Positions 5,881 to 6,061 of a DNA stretch of 6,061 nucleotides are shown one piece after another. The stretch is taken from positions 1-6,061 of the forward strand of contig JACROX010000021.1 of NCBI GenBank assembly GCA_016214225.1, read 5' to 3'. Within the stretch, counting starts at the first letter, position 1. Every line of letters begins with the position of its first letter. Under the pieces are notes generated by a model. The model searched no databases and had not been told where the DNA came from. It saw only the letters and a list, made by a program, of their open reading frames with translations. Made by a program: the position numbers and the translations under genes. The stretch comes from Candidatus Peregrinibacteria bacterium (GTDB lineage Bacteria > Patescibacteriota > Gracilibacteria > UBA1369 > LOWO2-01-FULL-3).

Positions 5881-5908
5881 AATATAGCATGACACCATTA
5901 TTTTTCAA
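5881..5908 (-). promoter_or_regulatory. Promoter of the small-protein-pyrH-frr-rseP operon, extended -10
   Basis: On the minus strand, TTGAAA (5903-5908) is followed by a 16-nt spacer and TATATT (5881-5886); TGC directly before the -10 gives the extended TGn motif. Both hexamers match the sigma-70 consensus at 5 of 6 positions, the best promoter in the window. With the usual 6-8 nt from -10 to start, transcription begins at about 5873-5876, essentially on the first start codon (ATG at 5872, or GTG at 5875). This predicts a leaderless or nearly leaderless message. Confidence 0.65.
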
Positions 5909-5940
5909 ACGAAATACTCGTGGTAATTATCCAGAAGACA

Positions 5941-5984
5941 GTGGAGGTATACTGAAAACAGGCAAGTACATCAATAACCTCCAC
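5941..5984. repeat. 8-bp inverted repeat between the divergent genes
   Basis: GTGGAGGT (5941-5948) and ACCTCCAC (5977-5984) are exact reverse complements 28 nt apart. TACT (5950-5953) and AGTA (5965-5968) can add an inner stem. The right arm ends 4 bp before the ATG at 5989, so the plus-strand gene is preceded by a CCTCC sequence instead of a Shine-Dalgarno site. It could be an operator for a dimeric regulator, an mRNA hairpin or an end structure of a mobile element; the sequence does not decide. Confidence 0.5.
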
Positions 5985-5988
5985 CAAA

Positions 5989-6061
5989 ATGACTATAACA
6001 ACAATTGCAAGATTCCAAAAGTACCCAACGAAGATTTTCCAAAAGATACGAGAAATCAGAT
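5989..6061 (+). CDS. Start of an unidentified plus-strand gene, cut by the window end
   Basis: An ATG at 5989 opens a frame that stays open for 24 codons to the window edge: MTITTIARFQKYPTKIFQ and onward, rich in Lys, Arg and Gln. An in-frame TGA at 5953-5955 and the lack of another ATG after it make this the likely start. It is the only plus-strand gene candidate and is divergent from the pyrH operon. No Shine-Dalgarno precedes it. TATACT at 5948-5953 could be a -10, but no -35 is evident. The fragment is too short to assign a family. The opposite strand is also open here, so even its coding status is moderate. Confidence 0.4.
   Translation, partial: MTITTIARFQKYPTKIFQKIREIR

Noticed and set aside
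5898..6060. Minus-strand open frame with a hydrophobic translation ending in TAA at 5898
   Set aside because: It has no start inside the window and no recognisable motif, and hydrophobic frames often arise antisense to Lys/Arg-rich coding sequence. It cannot be fully excluded because the plus-strand gene is only a fragment.
5989..6061. Transposase of ISXO2/IS1595 type suggested by an FxKYPT-like start
   Set aside because: Only 24 residues are visible and the resemblance is loose; no catalytic residues or zinc motif can be seen.

Overview
The window reads as chromosomal core DNA from an AT-rich bacterium with a compact genome, most likely a Patescibacteria (Candidate Phyla Radiation) lineage of Parcubacteria type. 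This is inferred from four things: lysine-rich, slightly divergent core proteins; several genes without a Shine-Dalgarno sequence; a stripped-down pyrH-frr-rseP operon without uppS, cdsA and dxr; and dnaA not followed by dnaN. All recognised stops are TAA or TAG, and nothing suggests a non-standard code. Almost everything is on the minus strand, so transcription runs right to left.

From right to left: (i) 5989-6061 is the first 24 codons of an unidentified plus-strand gene, cut by the window end. An 8-bp inverted repeat (5941-5984) sits just upstream. (ii) A good extended -10 promoter (5881-5908) drives a tight minus-strand operon: a small acidic tail-anchored membrane protein (5498-5872), UMP kinase pyrH (4775-5491), ribosome recycling factor frr (4199-4753) and an RseP-type site-2 protease (2588-4195). 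Gaps are 6, 21 and 3 bp. The predicted transcript start lies almost on the first start codon, so this message may be leaderless. (iii) A 436-bp gene-free region (2152-2587) contains a structured, GC-richer block (about 2411-2560), a strongly strand-skewed stretch (2241-2400, top strand 7 G against 48 C), weak promoter candidates, one weak DnaA-box-like site and a GC-rich hairpin cluster (2178-2230). (iv) dnaA (709-2151) is followed after only 11 bp by a FecR-domain membrane protein (1-697, C-terminus beyond the window).

The genes cover pyrimidine nucleotide supply (PyrH), ribosome recycling (Frr), intramembrane proteolysis (RseP) and replication initiation (DnaA). pyrH-frr-rseP is the remnant of the widespread rpsB-tsf-pyrH-frr-uppS-cdsA-dxr-rseP arrangement. 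I found no clearly new defence, mobile or metabolic system. The most unusual points are the dnaA-fecR pairing, three tandem PDZ domains in the site-2 protease, the near-leaderless operon promoter and the patchwork, possibly repeat-invaded leader of dnaA. No database search or folding program was used; base counts were done by hand.
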